This document shows positions 44,127-56,011 of a stretch of 64,000 bases of DNA, in pieces (the stretch's first letter is position 1; every line of letters starts with the position of its first letter). Origin of the DNA: Hygrophila difformis (Eukaryota; Streptophyta; Magnoliopsida; Lamiales; Acanthaceae). The position numbers and the translations under genes were made by a program. The notes beneath the pieces are model-generated. The model saw only the letters and a list, made by a program, of their open reading frames with translations, did no database searches and had not been told where the DNA came from. Where the stretch lies: positions 43,870,191 to 43,934,190 of the forward strand of contig JAOANR010000013.1 in NCBI GenBank assembly GCA_030278955.1. Reading direction: 5' to 3'.

Positions 44127-47100
44127 TCACAAGTTCCTTTCGTTTGGCTCAAGCCATGGGAATCCAAGGAAATCAAAAACCTCCTTTTCAGTTCCAAATT
44201 TCAAACTCGCGCTGCCTCTGCCTCCCTGCATCAACAGTGACAACAACGTAAGTAACGAAGAAGTATAATGATGGAGTCGTCTTGCTGCAGCAGGTACAAA
44301 TGACTGGTGAGCCAACTAATACCCGTTTGCCTCCTGAACCATGAGTCGCAGGGAAAAGCCCTGTGTCGTCAAGCCTGAACCCCTTTGAATCCGCTAATAA
44401 TCTCAGCCTGAAGGATATCGAAGAATCCACAAATATTGTGGCAGTTTAGAACCCAAACAACAAATGCCAGGTTCCAACAATTGAGTGCAAGCATAACTGA
44501 GAACTGAATGGGCATTACCTCCTGTTTAGCACATCGTTCCCTGTCCATGCTATTAATCCGAATGCATAAATTTCCCTCGGGTAAACCTAAGTACGGTGAG
44601 CAAGTAGATTAGCATGCAAGTTTGGCGTGAATCTTTGATGCTTTGTCTACATTCTGCATTTCAAATGCATTGCCACTGTAATACAGACAATTCCAGTAAA
44701 TCGCTTGTACTACTAGTTCGCATACAAAAAAAATGATTTAAAAATTCTCTCTGACATGCCGAGGGGCACCTTAGTTAGAAAAAGATTGGTTAATCCATGC
44801 CTTTCAATCATTTCACAACAATGTGCAACTGTAATTCTTGTCAGTAGTGCCAATAGTATTTCATGCCAGTGTTGCAAGGGAAGCAATTAGCAGTATTTGA
44901 TAATAGAGGGATGCAACTATCATACCTTCAGATCAATGCGGTGCCGGAGCTCTCGACCAGGATATGTGCATAGACCAAAATAGGTATCCACTCCAGAGTC
45001 CGTACCCTTTGCACAAATAGCATAAGACATGAAGCAGGTAGGTTAAGCCCGTACCACGTTAAACATCAAGTATCATAAGAGCAAAAACACTTACAATCTT
45101 GATCTGAAAGACTATGTTTGAATTCAAAAAGGTTGAATTGGGATTGATGGATTTGGATTTGGAGGAGGATTTGAAATCCCTCACTTTATGAAGAATTTCA
45201 AATCCACCGGGGATTTGAAATCTATCCCTAAATTCCTTTATTAATAAACTATGGACAAGAGTAATGTGTATATGGGCACAAAAGATAAACAAAACAAGCT
45301 TTTGCCTTATTAGGTCTACATGTAAACTAACAGCCCCTATAAGAAGCAAAAACACAATGCTGAAGTAGGAAATAATAATTACCTCCTCACTGTGAATGCT
45401 AAAGACCAGATCCTCTCTCAAGAAGTTAATTTCCTTAAGACGCTTCACAAACTTAGGGAGAAAGCCAATATGACTGGATGTATATGCAAAATCGAGTCAG
45501 CTTTCAAGAGAAAGCATACATGAATGTGTAACAGCATATTAAGAATTTTTTGGTGCATAGAAACAATGTCAGTGTCCTGAAAAGGTTAATTCCATAATAT
45601 GTATGGTATGTGATGCAATCAAGAAAAATCCAGTAGATAGATGCACTCAAAATGCTCAAAAGAAAATGGTAAGTGTTTGGACGAGTTGAGAAATATTACA
45701 GCTTCAGATATTACCTTTTCCCATCATCGTGTGTAATTACAATATCCAAATCCCCACAAGAAGCCTTACCACGTCTATATGATCCTCCACAAATGATTAC
45801 CACCTACAGAAATGCATCGTCACATAATTTTTTGAAAAAACAAGAAAGAAGTATCAAGCACCAATGTTGAATGATTTTATAAACTTGTTCAATGTGTAAT
45901 CAAGTCTGTATATCAGTAAGATGAACAAAACTATGAAATGACTGCATCCAGAAAGAAATGCTTCAATGTTCAGAAGGAAGTGCAGCATCATGCATACATA
46001 AATCTTCTTATTGCTCATCAGTCAAAACATAAGAATGCATCTCGTTGACGTCCTTGTGGCACAAAGAAATCACTTAATGGGAGCTCTGATTGCAGAGATA
46101 TAGTTATGTTAAAATCCTACTACTTAGACATAGTGCATTCTAAAACATTTCCAACTGTGCAGTATTGAGAAAACAGACTTGAATTGTGTTGTCAGCTTAA
46201 CTAAAAGCAAAGAAGCCAAGATTTATCTAGAGTGCTAAGTTAAGAAGGAACTTAAATCATAAAGTTAAGCTCACTAATTAAAACAGTGGCCACAGTTCTC
46301 ACCCCAGGTAAAATTTCTTCACCCACTTTCTGTAGAAGACTTTCCATTTCTTGAGCCTACGATTTGTCTAGTGTTAATACAGTGAACAATAGGGATGCAT
46401 TTGTTTTAATGAACATGCAGAAGAAAATATTTAAAGACATACAGACTGACCTCATGGCGTGGTATTCTAGTCTTTATGTCATCAAAATACCTTAAGCCTA
46501 ATCTCTGGGCATTTGTCAACGTTTCCTCATTTTTCAGATCATCCAGTGTCCTGTGTCCTTTTTCATAAAGCTTCAGTGCTGTGGCCGGCCCAATACCCCA
46601 TACTTCTCCAAATAAACTAATGGTGCACACCTGAGAATTGACATAATATTAAGCACTACCAAAATTCTGTTTTCTTGTAAATGAAATATGAAAGTAATTG
46701 GCCTTGACATGGCATGGAACAGGGAAAACATTGTAATAGCCCAATTACTCTTTCAATTAGAATAGAATATCATGTCTTAAACGAAGACAAGTTGTACAGT
46801 CCCCACATCCCTTGACTAAATGAAATTGCATTCATCATCTGGCTTTAGATGATAATTTCATAGGATCCTCATGGTCATGGACAAACACTTATGGACGACT
46901 AGTGAAAGTAAATTGCCGGAAGGGCGTGAAATAATAGCACAAACCGCATGAGCCATGAGATGGCAAGAAGAGATGCAGGGGAACAGCATGTCACAATAGC
47001 AATAAGTTTTCGAAGTATATTAAATCATAGTCAGACAAAAATAAAAGAAATTGTTTTTAGAGAACACCTTTTCATCCTTCTCAAAGTGCTCCAACTTGGA

Positions 47101-48944
47101 CAGCTTTCCAGTGTTCAATATTTCCTGAATCTGTAATTAAACCTCAGAACAGCACATGGTAGCAATAAAATAAGAATGTTCTCTTAAGGTTTTACAGATG
47201 ACAGAATAATCAACAAATATATAAAAACTATTTTAAAAAAATGTATTTGCTTACATGATCCTGCAGTGATTTCCCAATTCCTGGTAGATTTTTGACCTGG
47301 TCTGCACTTTCAATTTTAAAAGGCAGTTTTTCAATGACCGGGATCGCTTTATAATAGCTAAAAGACCTCCTGTCATCGCCTAAGGCTGTCCTAAAAAAAA
47401 TGGTGTTTTAGTCATCTTCAACATTTAATTACTGGAACCAAAGCAACTTTGAATAAATTTAACCTCTGTAAATGTCAATTAGCTTTCCAAAGATTTCAGT
47501 TATATTTCTGTTCACATCTGGTGGGCTATATAGCAGTGACGTATCGGATAGAGAGACCTGTATAGAACATTTAAACAAAGTAGTCTTAGTACAAATGACC
47601 AAATATTACGTGCTATTTGCAAAGAAAAAGTTTAATAGTACAAGAGAACATACGTCTGTTGCCGCATTATTGTGACTATCCAAGCGTGGACTTGTGATTT
47701 CTTGGTTTAAAGAACTTGGAGAGAGAAATGAACCACCACTAGTATCCGATTTTGAGGAACAACTGACAGCGTCTGCTGATATTGGATCATGTTCGTCCAA
47801 TCTAATGGTTTTTTCCTCCTCAGAGCAGGTTTTAATTTTCTTTGGGGAAGATGGATGTTCAATTTTACTGGCATTGTCAAATTTCTTGCTGTTTTCATCG
47901 GTAACAATGCCTCTACCATTTTCCTCTGTGTCCACGGACAAAATGTAAGAATCTTCAGGCAACTTTTCACCTAGCCTCAAGCTGTCTTCCAACCACTGAT
48001 ATTTGAGTAAATTCTGTGGGAGGTTCATATCAGATCAAAGTCGAGGACTTCACTCAAATAAAGTGTTCAACAATTTCAATGTATGTCGTGAAGCAGCCAC
48101 AATACACTAATTATAATAGTACAACTCTACGAAGCTGTGGATGCCCTAAAACAATACAATCTAAAGTATTTAGTTATTCATCAACCTAAACAGCAAACAA
48201 GAACGGGTAAAAATGTTCATTCTACAGCTTAAGCCTTAAGGATTCACCAGCATAACCTTAAATGACTTGCTTTATATAAATGAACACTCTTACGTTCAAG
48301 AAGCCCACAAACATATTCAGAACCCCCAAATTCAAGCATACTCCCTTCGTTTCTAAATTGTTGTCTCTTTCACCTCAATTACAATAACCAAGGTTTGCAT
48401 TAATTAACTCATAAATTTATATTTTTATCCTTAATTAAACTTATTCTTAATAAATGTCCAACAAATAGCATTTAGATAAAGTGAAGGCATTATAGTAAAA
48501 ATATAACATAACTAACTATAACTACCTAAAGACCACTGTTGTGGAACACTTTACAAATACTTAAAACAGTGAAGCATACTTACACCTTTGAACCTCTTCA
48601 ACATATCCCCATCAAACTTCTGGAGAAGGGAATTTAAATCCATAGCCAAAACATGGGTAACCCTTTTTGAAAATCTGTCCTCAATTTTGGCCCCCATTTG
48701 CACCAGTTTTGTCTTCCAAATCTGAAATTTACAAGGGAAAACTCTTTCCTGTTAAATTGGAATTTCGATTTCATCGGCTACAAGTCTACAATTATTCCAA
48801 GCAGTAAGCCCCCTAACCGGAAAGGGCAAACAATACCTGGAGCCGACGGGTCTGAACGCCGCTTTCAACCAAGAAGACAGCCACTCCAGAGAACATTCCA
48901 TTAGGGTCTGAGGGTGGGGATTTTTTCCTAGCCTTTGGCGCCAT
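44127..48944 (-). CDS. POLL: DNA polymerase lambda (family X)
   Basis: Fourteen exons (minus strand order): 48837-48944, 48584-48721, 47654-48013, 47464-47557, 47255-47385, 47068-47130, 46451-46630, 46303-46356, 45715-45803, 45383-45473, 44926-45006, 44519-44586, 44323-44407, 44127-44225; 546 residues, close to the Arabidopsis protein. Nuclear gap-filling polymerase for base excision repair and end joining. A BRCT domain spans about 15-100 (GVAVFLVESGV ... WLEDSL), then a Ser-rich linker. The 8-kDa lyase domain has HhH motif LPGIGKSLQ with Lys272. The polymerase fold has a second HhH (VWGIGPATALKLYEKG) and GGSYRRGKASCGDLDI with D394 and D396, plus D461 in HRIDLKVYP. The C-terminus is the conserved FLGFPWLEPNERNL. 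All splice sites agree in phase, so this copy is functional by sequence. Confidence 0.95.
48341..48553. repeat. Stowaway-like MITE in POLL intron 2
   Basis: 213 bp starting CTCCCTTCGTTTCT next to TA and ending at TA. The partial POLL duplicate at 52400-52410 has the uninterrupted sequence GCATACAAATAC, an empty site, which proves an insertion. The right TIR is decayed. Confidence 0.75.
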
Positions 48945-49003
48945 TTTTCAGTTTCGTTTGTCTCGGTGCAGTTCAGGGGAAGCTACGCGAATGCGTGGTC
49001 AAG

Positions 49004-49033
49004 TTTTTTTTTTTTTGTGTTTTTTGTGTGTGT

Positions 49034-49080
<47 letters not shown>
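49004..49080. repeat. Poly(T) and GT tract upstream of POLL
   Basis: T13, then GTGT repeats, then a run of 46 T. It lies about 60-135 bases upstream of the POLL start codon, so it lies in or near its promoter or 5' UTR. Confidence 0.9.
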
Positions 49081-49082
<2 letters not shown>

Positions 49083-49120
49083 TTTACGGATTTTAGAGTT
49101 AGGCCGTTGATGTATTGTAC

Positions 49121-49576
49121 TACTCCCTCCGTCACGCCGCGAATATTGAACTTTTTTTTTTTTTTTCACAGTAATTTAGTGGTGTAGTTTAATAGTTAAA
49201 ATGGTGTGGGTATTTGTGTTTAAAATTTTAATAAATTTTGATACTGTTTATTATTTAACTTTGACTTAATATTATCATAATAATGTAATTTGAGAAAAAT
49301 ATTTAAGAGTGGTCTTGTTAGAATCGTCTAATTGTGTAGTTTTAGAATATATATTTTATATAATTTTTATTTGTATAAACTTTGTAATATTAAGAGTTAA
49401 AGAAATATAAGGGACTTTGTGTAGGAAAGTAAAAATACATTGAAATTTGTACAGAATAGGAAAAGTAAGTATTTTAATCAAACTTAATTTAATTTCTCTA
49501 AAAATGGAAAGTGATCAAACTTCGTGGGATACCCCAAAAAGGAATACGGATCAAACTGCATGGAACGGAGGAAATA
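49121..49576. repeat. Stowaway-like MITE, about 456 bp
   Basis: Left TACTCCCTCCGTCACGCCGC, right GCATGGAACGGAGGAAATA, TA at both ends. Same family as 1-446, inverted. Confidence 0.7.
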
Positions 49577-50232
49577 CTATTTAATATGAGTGCACTGTAT
49601 TATAATGTATTGTATTAAATTAATTTATAAAGGTTTGGTGACATGTGACATAATGTACAATTATTATACAGTATTTGTTACATTACATTATAATATACAG
49701 TATTATTTTTTTTTAAAAAATTGTTAAAAACAGTAGTTTCCTTACAAATGATAGTTAAAAATTACTATATCAAAACATTAATAATATTTTTTAAATAATA
49801 TTAAAAATATTATAAAATTATTATTTTTATTTTTATGATAATTTAATAATATTTTAAAATAATAATATATATTAAAAATTACTTTCCTAAATAATATATT
49901 AAATATAATATTATTTTAATATCACAATAAAATATATAGTGCCAAGCTATAAACGACACTTATCATTTTATCAATGCAAAAGTATTAATAAAAATGTCAA
50001 TGTCATATACATGAAATTACAATACCTAATCCAATCAGCAGCGTACATGCCGAGGTATCCCTCCACTCTGTCCATTATTATCTTGGGCTCCATTCTCTAA
50101 AAAACTATCTGGAACTCGTAAATCATTTGGCCTACCTACTTAAAGCATCTAGCAAGGAGCAACTCCGAGATTAACAAACCAGTAGTGAGTTCATATGTGG
50201 AGCATGAAAACAAGTTCTTACATCAATTTGAT
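49577..50232. other. AT-rich intergenic DNA
   Basis: Long AT-rich stretch (49580-49960) and a more balanced part with no ORF. Nothing recognised. Confidence 0.4.
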
Positions 50233-50978
50233 TAGGAATGGCAATGGGCCGGTTTCGGGACGGGGAGTAGTATCCCCATCCCCATCCCCAATAGCATCCT
50301 TAATCCCCAAAACCGGCCCAATCCCCGCCGGGGATTTTATCGGGGATCCCCATCGGGTATTATAATTTCCCCGATCCCCATTGGGGACCCATTGGGGATT
50401 CATTTTACAAACTATTTTTTTTTTTAAAATTTTAAAATTAAAACACATACAAATTGTTTAATAGTAAATTATAATCCACATCAAATGTTCATAATTGTTT
50501 TCAATATATAATCAACCTATCAAACTAAATTTTGAATTCTAAATGCTTAATTTTATATAATAAAGTTCGATAATTCATGCAATATAATAATAAAAATATA
50601 TCTACAACATTTACTTTCATGTTTTCCTAAAAAAATTAAAAATAAAGCATATTATAAATACATAATTTGATTTATTACCAGTGAAGGTTATATTAGAATT
50701 TAGAATTTTTTAAATTTTTTAAATAATGGACTAATCAATAAAATATAATATACAAAATATTAAATATAATATATATAATTTATAAAATATAACATATAAA
50801 ACATATCGGGGATGGGCCGGGGCGGGGACTACTTTCCCCGCCCCCATCCCCGTCCCCGAAAAAATCCCCGAGAAAATCCCCGATCCCCGGCCCATCCCCA
50901 TTAATCTTCTCCCCAAAACCGTACCGAAAATTCGGTTTTCGGTTTTCACCATCGGTACGGTTTTTTTTGCCATCCCTA
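50233..50978. repeat. hAT-type MITE, 746 bp, CCCC-rich arms
   Basis: TIRs TAGGAATGGCAA/TTGCCATCCCTA with exact 8-bp target duplication AATTTGAT (50225-50232 and 50979-50986). Arms are rich in CCCCATCCCC and its complement; the centre is AT-rich. No transposase. Confidence 0.9.
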
Positions 50979-50997
50979 AATTTGATCGGTTGGATAC

Positions 50998-51078
50998 TCA
51001 ATGTCTGAATCTTGTTTCAAGCAAAATATCGTGTTTTCGCACACCAATACTGCGAAGCTTGTCAACATCTGCTGGAGT
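50998..51078 (-). other. Orphan exon-like segment
   Basis: On the minus strand an acceptor AATCACAG precedes an open 26-codon stretch (TPADVDKLRSIGVRKHDILL and so on) ending in TGA. It is in phase with the last donor of the POLL duplicate at 51161. Gene of origin unknown. Confidence 0.3.
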
Positions 51079-51160
51079 CTGTGATTATGTGTACAAACTT
51101 ATGAGAACTGTAAGAAACAAACAACCTGTACCACATTTAAGAAAGTGAGCACTTGTTACC

Positions 51161-52562
51161 TGTAGGCATGACACAATTCCTAGTAGATTTTTGACCTGGT
51201 CTGCACTTTCGATTTTAAAAGGCAGTTTTTCAACGACCGGGATCGCTTCATAATAGCTAAACGACTTCCTGTCATCGCCTAAGGCTGTCCTAAAAAAAAT
51301 TGATGTTTTAGTCATCTTCAACATTTAATTACTGTAAGTCTGAAAGAAAGCAGCTTTGAATAAATTTAACCTCTGTAAATGTCAATTAGCTTTCCAAAGA
51401 TTTCAGTTATATTTCTGTTCATATCTGGTGGGCTATATAGCAGTGACGCATCGGATAGAGAGAGAGACCTGTTTAAAACATTTAAACAAACTAGTCTTAG
51501 CTTAGTACAAATGACCAAATATTACGTGCTGTTTACATAGAAAAAAGTTTAATACAAGAGAACATACGAGTAGTACCCAATTTTGAAGAACAACTGACAG
51601 CATCTGCTGAAATTGGATCGTGTTCTTCCAATCTAATGGTATTTTCCTCCTCAGAGCAGGTTTTAATTTTCTTTGGGGAAGATGGATCTTCGATGTTACT
51701 GGCAATGTCAAATTTCTTGCTGTTTTCATAGCTGACAATGCCTCTACCATTTTCCTGTGTGTCCGGTGACAAAATGTAAGAATCTTCAGGCAACTTTTCA
51801 CCGAGCCTCAAGCTGTCTTTATATCAGATAAAAGCAAGGTTATTAAGATCTAGATCTAGATATACGATCCCACAAAGCCAAAACGATCAATTCTATATGG
51901 GATCTAAATTAGGGTGAGATCTAGATAAGATGGATAGGATCTATACAAGATCTTAAAATCTTTGAACGATCCGATCCTACTCCCTCTTATTTTTCATCTC
52001 ATTTTTTCGTTTTTCAGTCCTCCATTCTTTTCCAAAATCCAGATCTAGGGATTTTTGTTTGCATCTCTATCTTCCTCGCATCCCCTTCATCTTCCTTTTC
52101 CAACGGTCGCAGTTGTATCTCCTTCATCGTCTTGTTGTTGACGTTGCCGTCGTATCCCCCTTCTCTTCCTATCATCGTCCTCACATCCCCTTTCTTTCTC
52201 TACCGTCGCCCTTGACGTAGCATTCCTTCCAGCACCCCTGTTGATGGAGATCTTAGTCCTGAACCCCTGCCCAAATGGATGATGATGAATCTAATGAGAC
52301 AGTGGTTGAGACTGACGAAAAGGTTGAAACCCCTGTTTATATAAATGAATACTCTTACATTCAAGAAGCCGACAAGCATTTTCTAAACCCCCAAATTCAA
52401 GCATACAAATACTTAAACAGTGTAGCATACTTACTCCCTCGAACCTCTTCAACATATCCCCCCATCAAACTTGTGGAGAAGGGGAATTTAAATCCAAAGC
52501 CAAAATATGGCAACCCTTTTTGAAAATATGTCCTCAATTTTGGCCCCCATCTGCACCAGTAA
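51161..52562 (-). pseudogene. Partial duplicate of the POLL gene (exons 2-5)
   Basis: Minus-strand copy of POLL exon 2 (about 52440-52562), intron 2, part of exon 3 (about 51567-51818), exon 4 (about 51376-51471) and exon 5 (about 51161-51292), with introns preserved. So it arose from DNA, not by retroposition. The exon 3 start and its last 75-90 bases are deleted, exon 4 has a 4-base TCTC expansion that shifts the frame, and exon 5's end has changed. A 0.5-kb unrelated segment interrupts it near 51835-52335. It lacks exons 1 and 6-14, so it cannot make a polymerase. Confidence 0.9.
51835..52335. repeat. Insert in the POLL duplicate, GATCT-rich left end
   Basis: Begins CAAGGTTATTAAGATCTAG, like the TIR of the hAT-type MITE at 22678, and continues with GATCTAGAT and GATCC motifs to about 51985. 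The rest (TCTTCCT/TCGTC-rich) is unlike that MITE. I could not find a matching right end, so this may be a truncated relative or a compound insert. Confidence 0.45.
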
Positions 52563-52722
52563 TGGTTGTATAATGATTTCAGGAAAACGCATTCAGTAGG
52601 AAGAGAGGTTTCCGAAACAAGCTTAGGAAGAAGAGAGGCGCTGCAAAATTATATCCTTAATTTCAGCAACAAAATGAAAGAAAATTACGCTGCACCAGAA
52701 ACTGTGCATTTTACAACTAGTT

Positions 52723-52850
52723 TTATTCTCTTCTTGTACCAGGTTTGAGTCGAGACAATGCATCATCTGTCCAGAAACATACTTCAACGTAGCGTGGCTG
52801 TCCATTGTCTGAAAATTTCAACACATTCCATCGCCAGGATCTGCTGCAGT
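52723..52850 (-). other. Second orphan exon-like segment
   Basis: Minus-strand acceptor GGTCACAG followed by an open frame of 42 codons including its stop (CSRSWRWNVLKFSDNGQPRY and then VEVCFWTDDALSRLKPGTRRE). It has protein-like composition with three Trp. Its first bases (ACTGCAGCAGAT) resemble those of the segment at 50998-51078 (ACTCCAGCAGAT). No neighbouring exon identified. Confidence 0.35.
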
Positions 52851-53072
52851 CTGTGACCATACATTCACAAAAAGTTCAGATCTTTCTTCCTTATCAGAGA
52901 TGATGCCCTTTTGTGTGCATTACATTTATGTTGAATTTCGAGAGTATTTTGATGATATAAACTCCAAATTCAGTGATTTGAAACAATAACACCCATTATA
53001 CTTCAATCTACAATCCAATTTCCATCCAAACGAACAACAAACGAACAAATCGAAACAGTCATCAATTCATCA

Positions 53073-55220
53073 TTACATTCTGAGAACCAATTGGCTGACA
53101 AATGCATCAATCTCCATGTCCGAACTTCCCCCTTCATCCAAGGCTGCTTTAGCCAAATCCCTCCATTTTCCAGCGTTCTTCCTCATCATCTCACTCCTGT
53201 CCCCTTCCATCACTTCCTTCAAACAATACATCAACTCCTCCCTCCCCACAACCCCGAATTCATCCTCCCTTGCCCTAATCCCCACCCCCCATATCTCCTC
53301 GATGAACTTGGCATCCGTCATCTGATCCGCCCACTGCGGCACCGCCACCATCGGTACCCCCAACGACAGCCCCTCCAGCGTCGAATTCCACCCGCAGTGC
53401 GTCACGAAGCACCCCACCGCCGGGTGTGCAAGCACCTCCAACTGGTTGCACCACGGCACGATCAAACCCCTCCCGGCGGCGGCCTCCACGGCTTCCACGA
53501 ATCCCTCGGGGAGCTTCCCGCGCTCCGTGTCCCGGACGACCCAAAGAAAGCTTGAATTGCCACACGACAACGCCCACGCCATTTCCTCCATCTGTTTCGA
53601 GGATAAGGACACCATGCTGCCGAAGGAAATGTACGCCACTGATGATGGTGGCTTGGCTTCCAGCCAAGCCGCGCATTGCTCGCTTAGCGGCTTCCATAAG
53701 CTCGCGCCGTAGCCTCTGTCACCGTCGATTCTTCCATCCAGGTATGCCGACGGCACCATTGGCCCGATCAGCTTCGCTGGCCACTCTTTCTCCACGCTTC
53801 TTGCTTCCTGTTTGTTTGTTTTGTTTTGTTTTTTTTCCCAAAAATAATCAGAGAATGTCTGGTAAATAGTAACATTTCAAATACTGCAACCAGATCGGGA
53901 TCCTATATGAGATCGTTTTTCTCTTTGCAAGATGGAGATGGTAGGATTGAATCGGAATCCTAACATCTTATGAAATTATACATACTAACAAGTAAAAACA
54001 TACATTATTTCATATATTTATAAATCTTGCAAGTTAATTAATATAGTACAATACAAAAACATCATAATTAAATATAAAATAATTCCATATTATTTTTTTA
54101 CACTTCATACATATGGCGTATAATTTCTTAAGTTTAAAATTAAAGAAAATGAGTTACTTTGATCTCAAATCTTAAAATTCTACAAAAAAATTTATGCGTT
54201 TAAGAGGTATGATCGTAAGATCGTAGAAGCGTTTAAGGGACTATGACCATAATATCGTAACATTCTATGACTAAGATCAGGATCTTACTAATGTTAAGAT
54301 CCTACAAGGATCGAGATCGTTTTAAAGAGGTCTGATGGTAAAATCGGAGGATCCTAAGATTAGTGTCGGGATCTTAAGAACTATGACTGGTGCTACTACT
54401 ATTTAACTATTCAATTTTCAAAAAGTTTAGCCCATTCAAAAAAGATTACATTTTTATAGCCCATTCAGAAAAGATCAAATAATAGTACTATAATATACAC
54501 TATTGATATCCCAGATTCTTGGAAGGGGTTATATATTTATATAATTACCTGGCCTTCTAATTCATGGAAGGAATTATCGAAGACGAAGTCAGCTAATTGG
54601 AGGTTGGAGAACTGGCTCAATTTCATGGCGAGGTAAGCAGGGTAGCTCTGGGGGGCCCTGATGAATCCAGGGACATCACAGGCGTTCAGCTGGGGCAATC
54701 CAGGGAGGTTCAAGGGGCCATCGCCGTCGTCGACGGGGAGCACCAGCGTCCCGCGGTGGATGTGGCTGAAAACAGCGCAAACCGTGGCGGAGTTCGTGAA
54801 GAAGGCGGCGCCGAACACGCCGTGGTTCCTGGCGACGTCGAGAGCCCATGGGAAAAAGGAATCGTAGACGACGCACGTGACGGGGGAATCGGTGTTCGCA
54901 TACTTTTTTATGAGGCCGGAAAGCGATTTGGAGCCGTTTTCCTTGAGGGACTTGAGGTAGGTGTCCTCGTTCCCGGGCGAGACGACGGAGCCGGCGCCGC
55001 CGCCGTTGTCGAAGCCGTCGGAGATGGGCTCGACGGCGACGGCGGCGCAGTGTACGGACGCGGTGGCGCAATGCGTGGTGGCTAGTAGGGTGGCCCGGAC
55101 GCCCTTGGAGGCGAGGCGCTTGGCGAATTGGAGGAGCGGGTTGATGTGGCCTTGGCTCGGGTATGGAAGGACCAGGACGTGGGGCGCATTTGGGGCTTGG
55201 ACTTGAGGTCCCGTTTCCAT
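53073..55220 (-). CDS. UDP-glycosyltransferase, UGT74-like
   Basis: Two exons: 54549-55220 and 53073-53807 (phase 0 junction), 468 residues, usual size for plant family 1 UGTs. It transfers sugar from UDP-sugar to small acceptors in the cytosol. Catalytic His25 is in YPSQGHINPLLQFAKRL, with partner Asp120 in CVVYDSFFPW. The 44-residue PSPG box runs W343 to Q386 (WCNQLEVLAHPAVGCFVTHCGWNSTLEG region), and the final Gln suits UDP-glucose. The single intron position and sequence favour the UGT74 group, whose members act on salicylate, auxin-type acids or terpenoids; the acceptor cannot be read from sequence. Coding DNA is GC-rich relative to its surroundings. The 741-bp intron carries a MITE. Confidence 0.93.
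53888..54385. repeat. hAT-type MITE in the UGT intron
   Basis: Diverged reverse-orientation copy of 22678-23211: GATCGGGATCC, TTTTTCTCTTTGCAAGAT, CTTGCAAGTTAATTAATA and GGATCCTAAGATTAG are all shared. It fills about two thirds of the intron without touching splice sites. No clear target duplication remains. Confidence 0.8.
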
Positions 55221-56011
55221 TTTTTCTTCTTGATTTCTTTTCGTGTGCGCGATGTAGGCAGTGGTGTAATAAAGATTTTTTTTTTTTTTTTTAGGAGAAT
55301 GAAGAATGGGGTTGTGGTTTTAAAGAGCAATTGTGAATGTGAATTTATAGAATTTATAGGGACCAAGTGTAGGGGCATGTGAATTTCTGTTGCTGCAGAA
55401 ATCCGACACGTGTGACAAGTGTTTGTGGGATGAAGAATTTGAGAGTTGGTTTAGACCACCGTTTTGGAGCTCAATTCCATCAAGAGATGGCTGCCCAAAG
55501 TTAGTTATTCGACATGAACTTTCAATGGTACTTTATTGTGTGTGTAATGTTATATCTCGTCTATTGCAATGGTAATTTATTAGCTTATGATGTAAATAGT
55601 TCACTTAGAAGAACCGTGTAGCTTTTGATGTAGTAGTAGTATGACTTTGAATGGGATCTATTGAAAGTTGGAACACTGTTGTAACATTGTCTGTAATTAA
55701 TCTTGCTATATTAGTTTCATTGCGCGGCTAAAATAGTATAGCAGTAATAGTAGTAGTAAAATTCAAAGAGTGGGAAAAAGTTGTTTAAGGAAAAGATCTC
55801 ATGCAAGGTGTGGGGTGTGGACCAGATAGATGGAGGATGTCAAGAATATCACGTTAACTGAAGAATGATGACGACCATAGTATGACATCATGGATGACGA
55901 AACTTTGCTTCTAATTCAGAATGGTGATGATGTATGTCTGAATTTATGAAAGATGGTCGCGCCTTTCATCTAGAGTTGTCTTTTACATGTGGGCTGCGTG
56001 TTGGAAATATA
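55221..56011. other. 5' flank of the UGT gene
   Basis: Promoter region on the minus strand. A T20 run lies at about 55270-55291. No convincing TATA box. 55600-56011 holds no recognised feature. Confidence 0.4.

Noticed and set aside
51533..51811. Functional second POLL gene
   Set aside because: It lacks exons 1 and 6-14 and has internal deletions and a TCTC expansion that break the frame.
53091..53869. Plus-strand ORFs over the UGT exons (also 54597-55206)
   Set aside because: Antisense shadows of GC-rich coding exons whose own frame has all UGT motifs.
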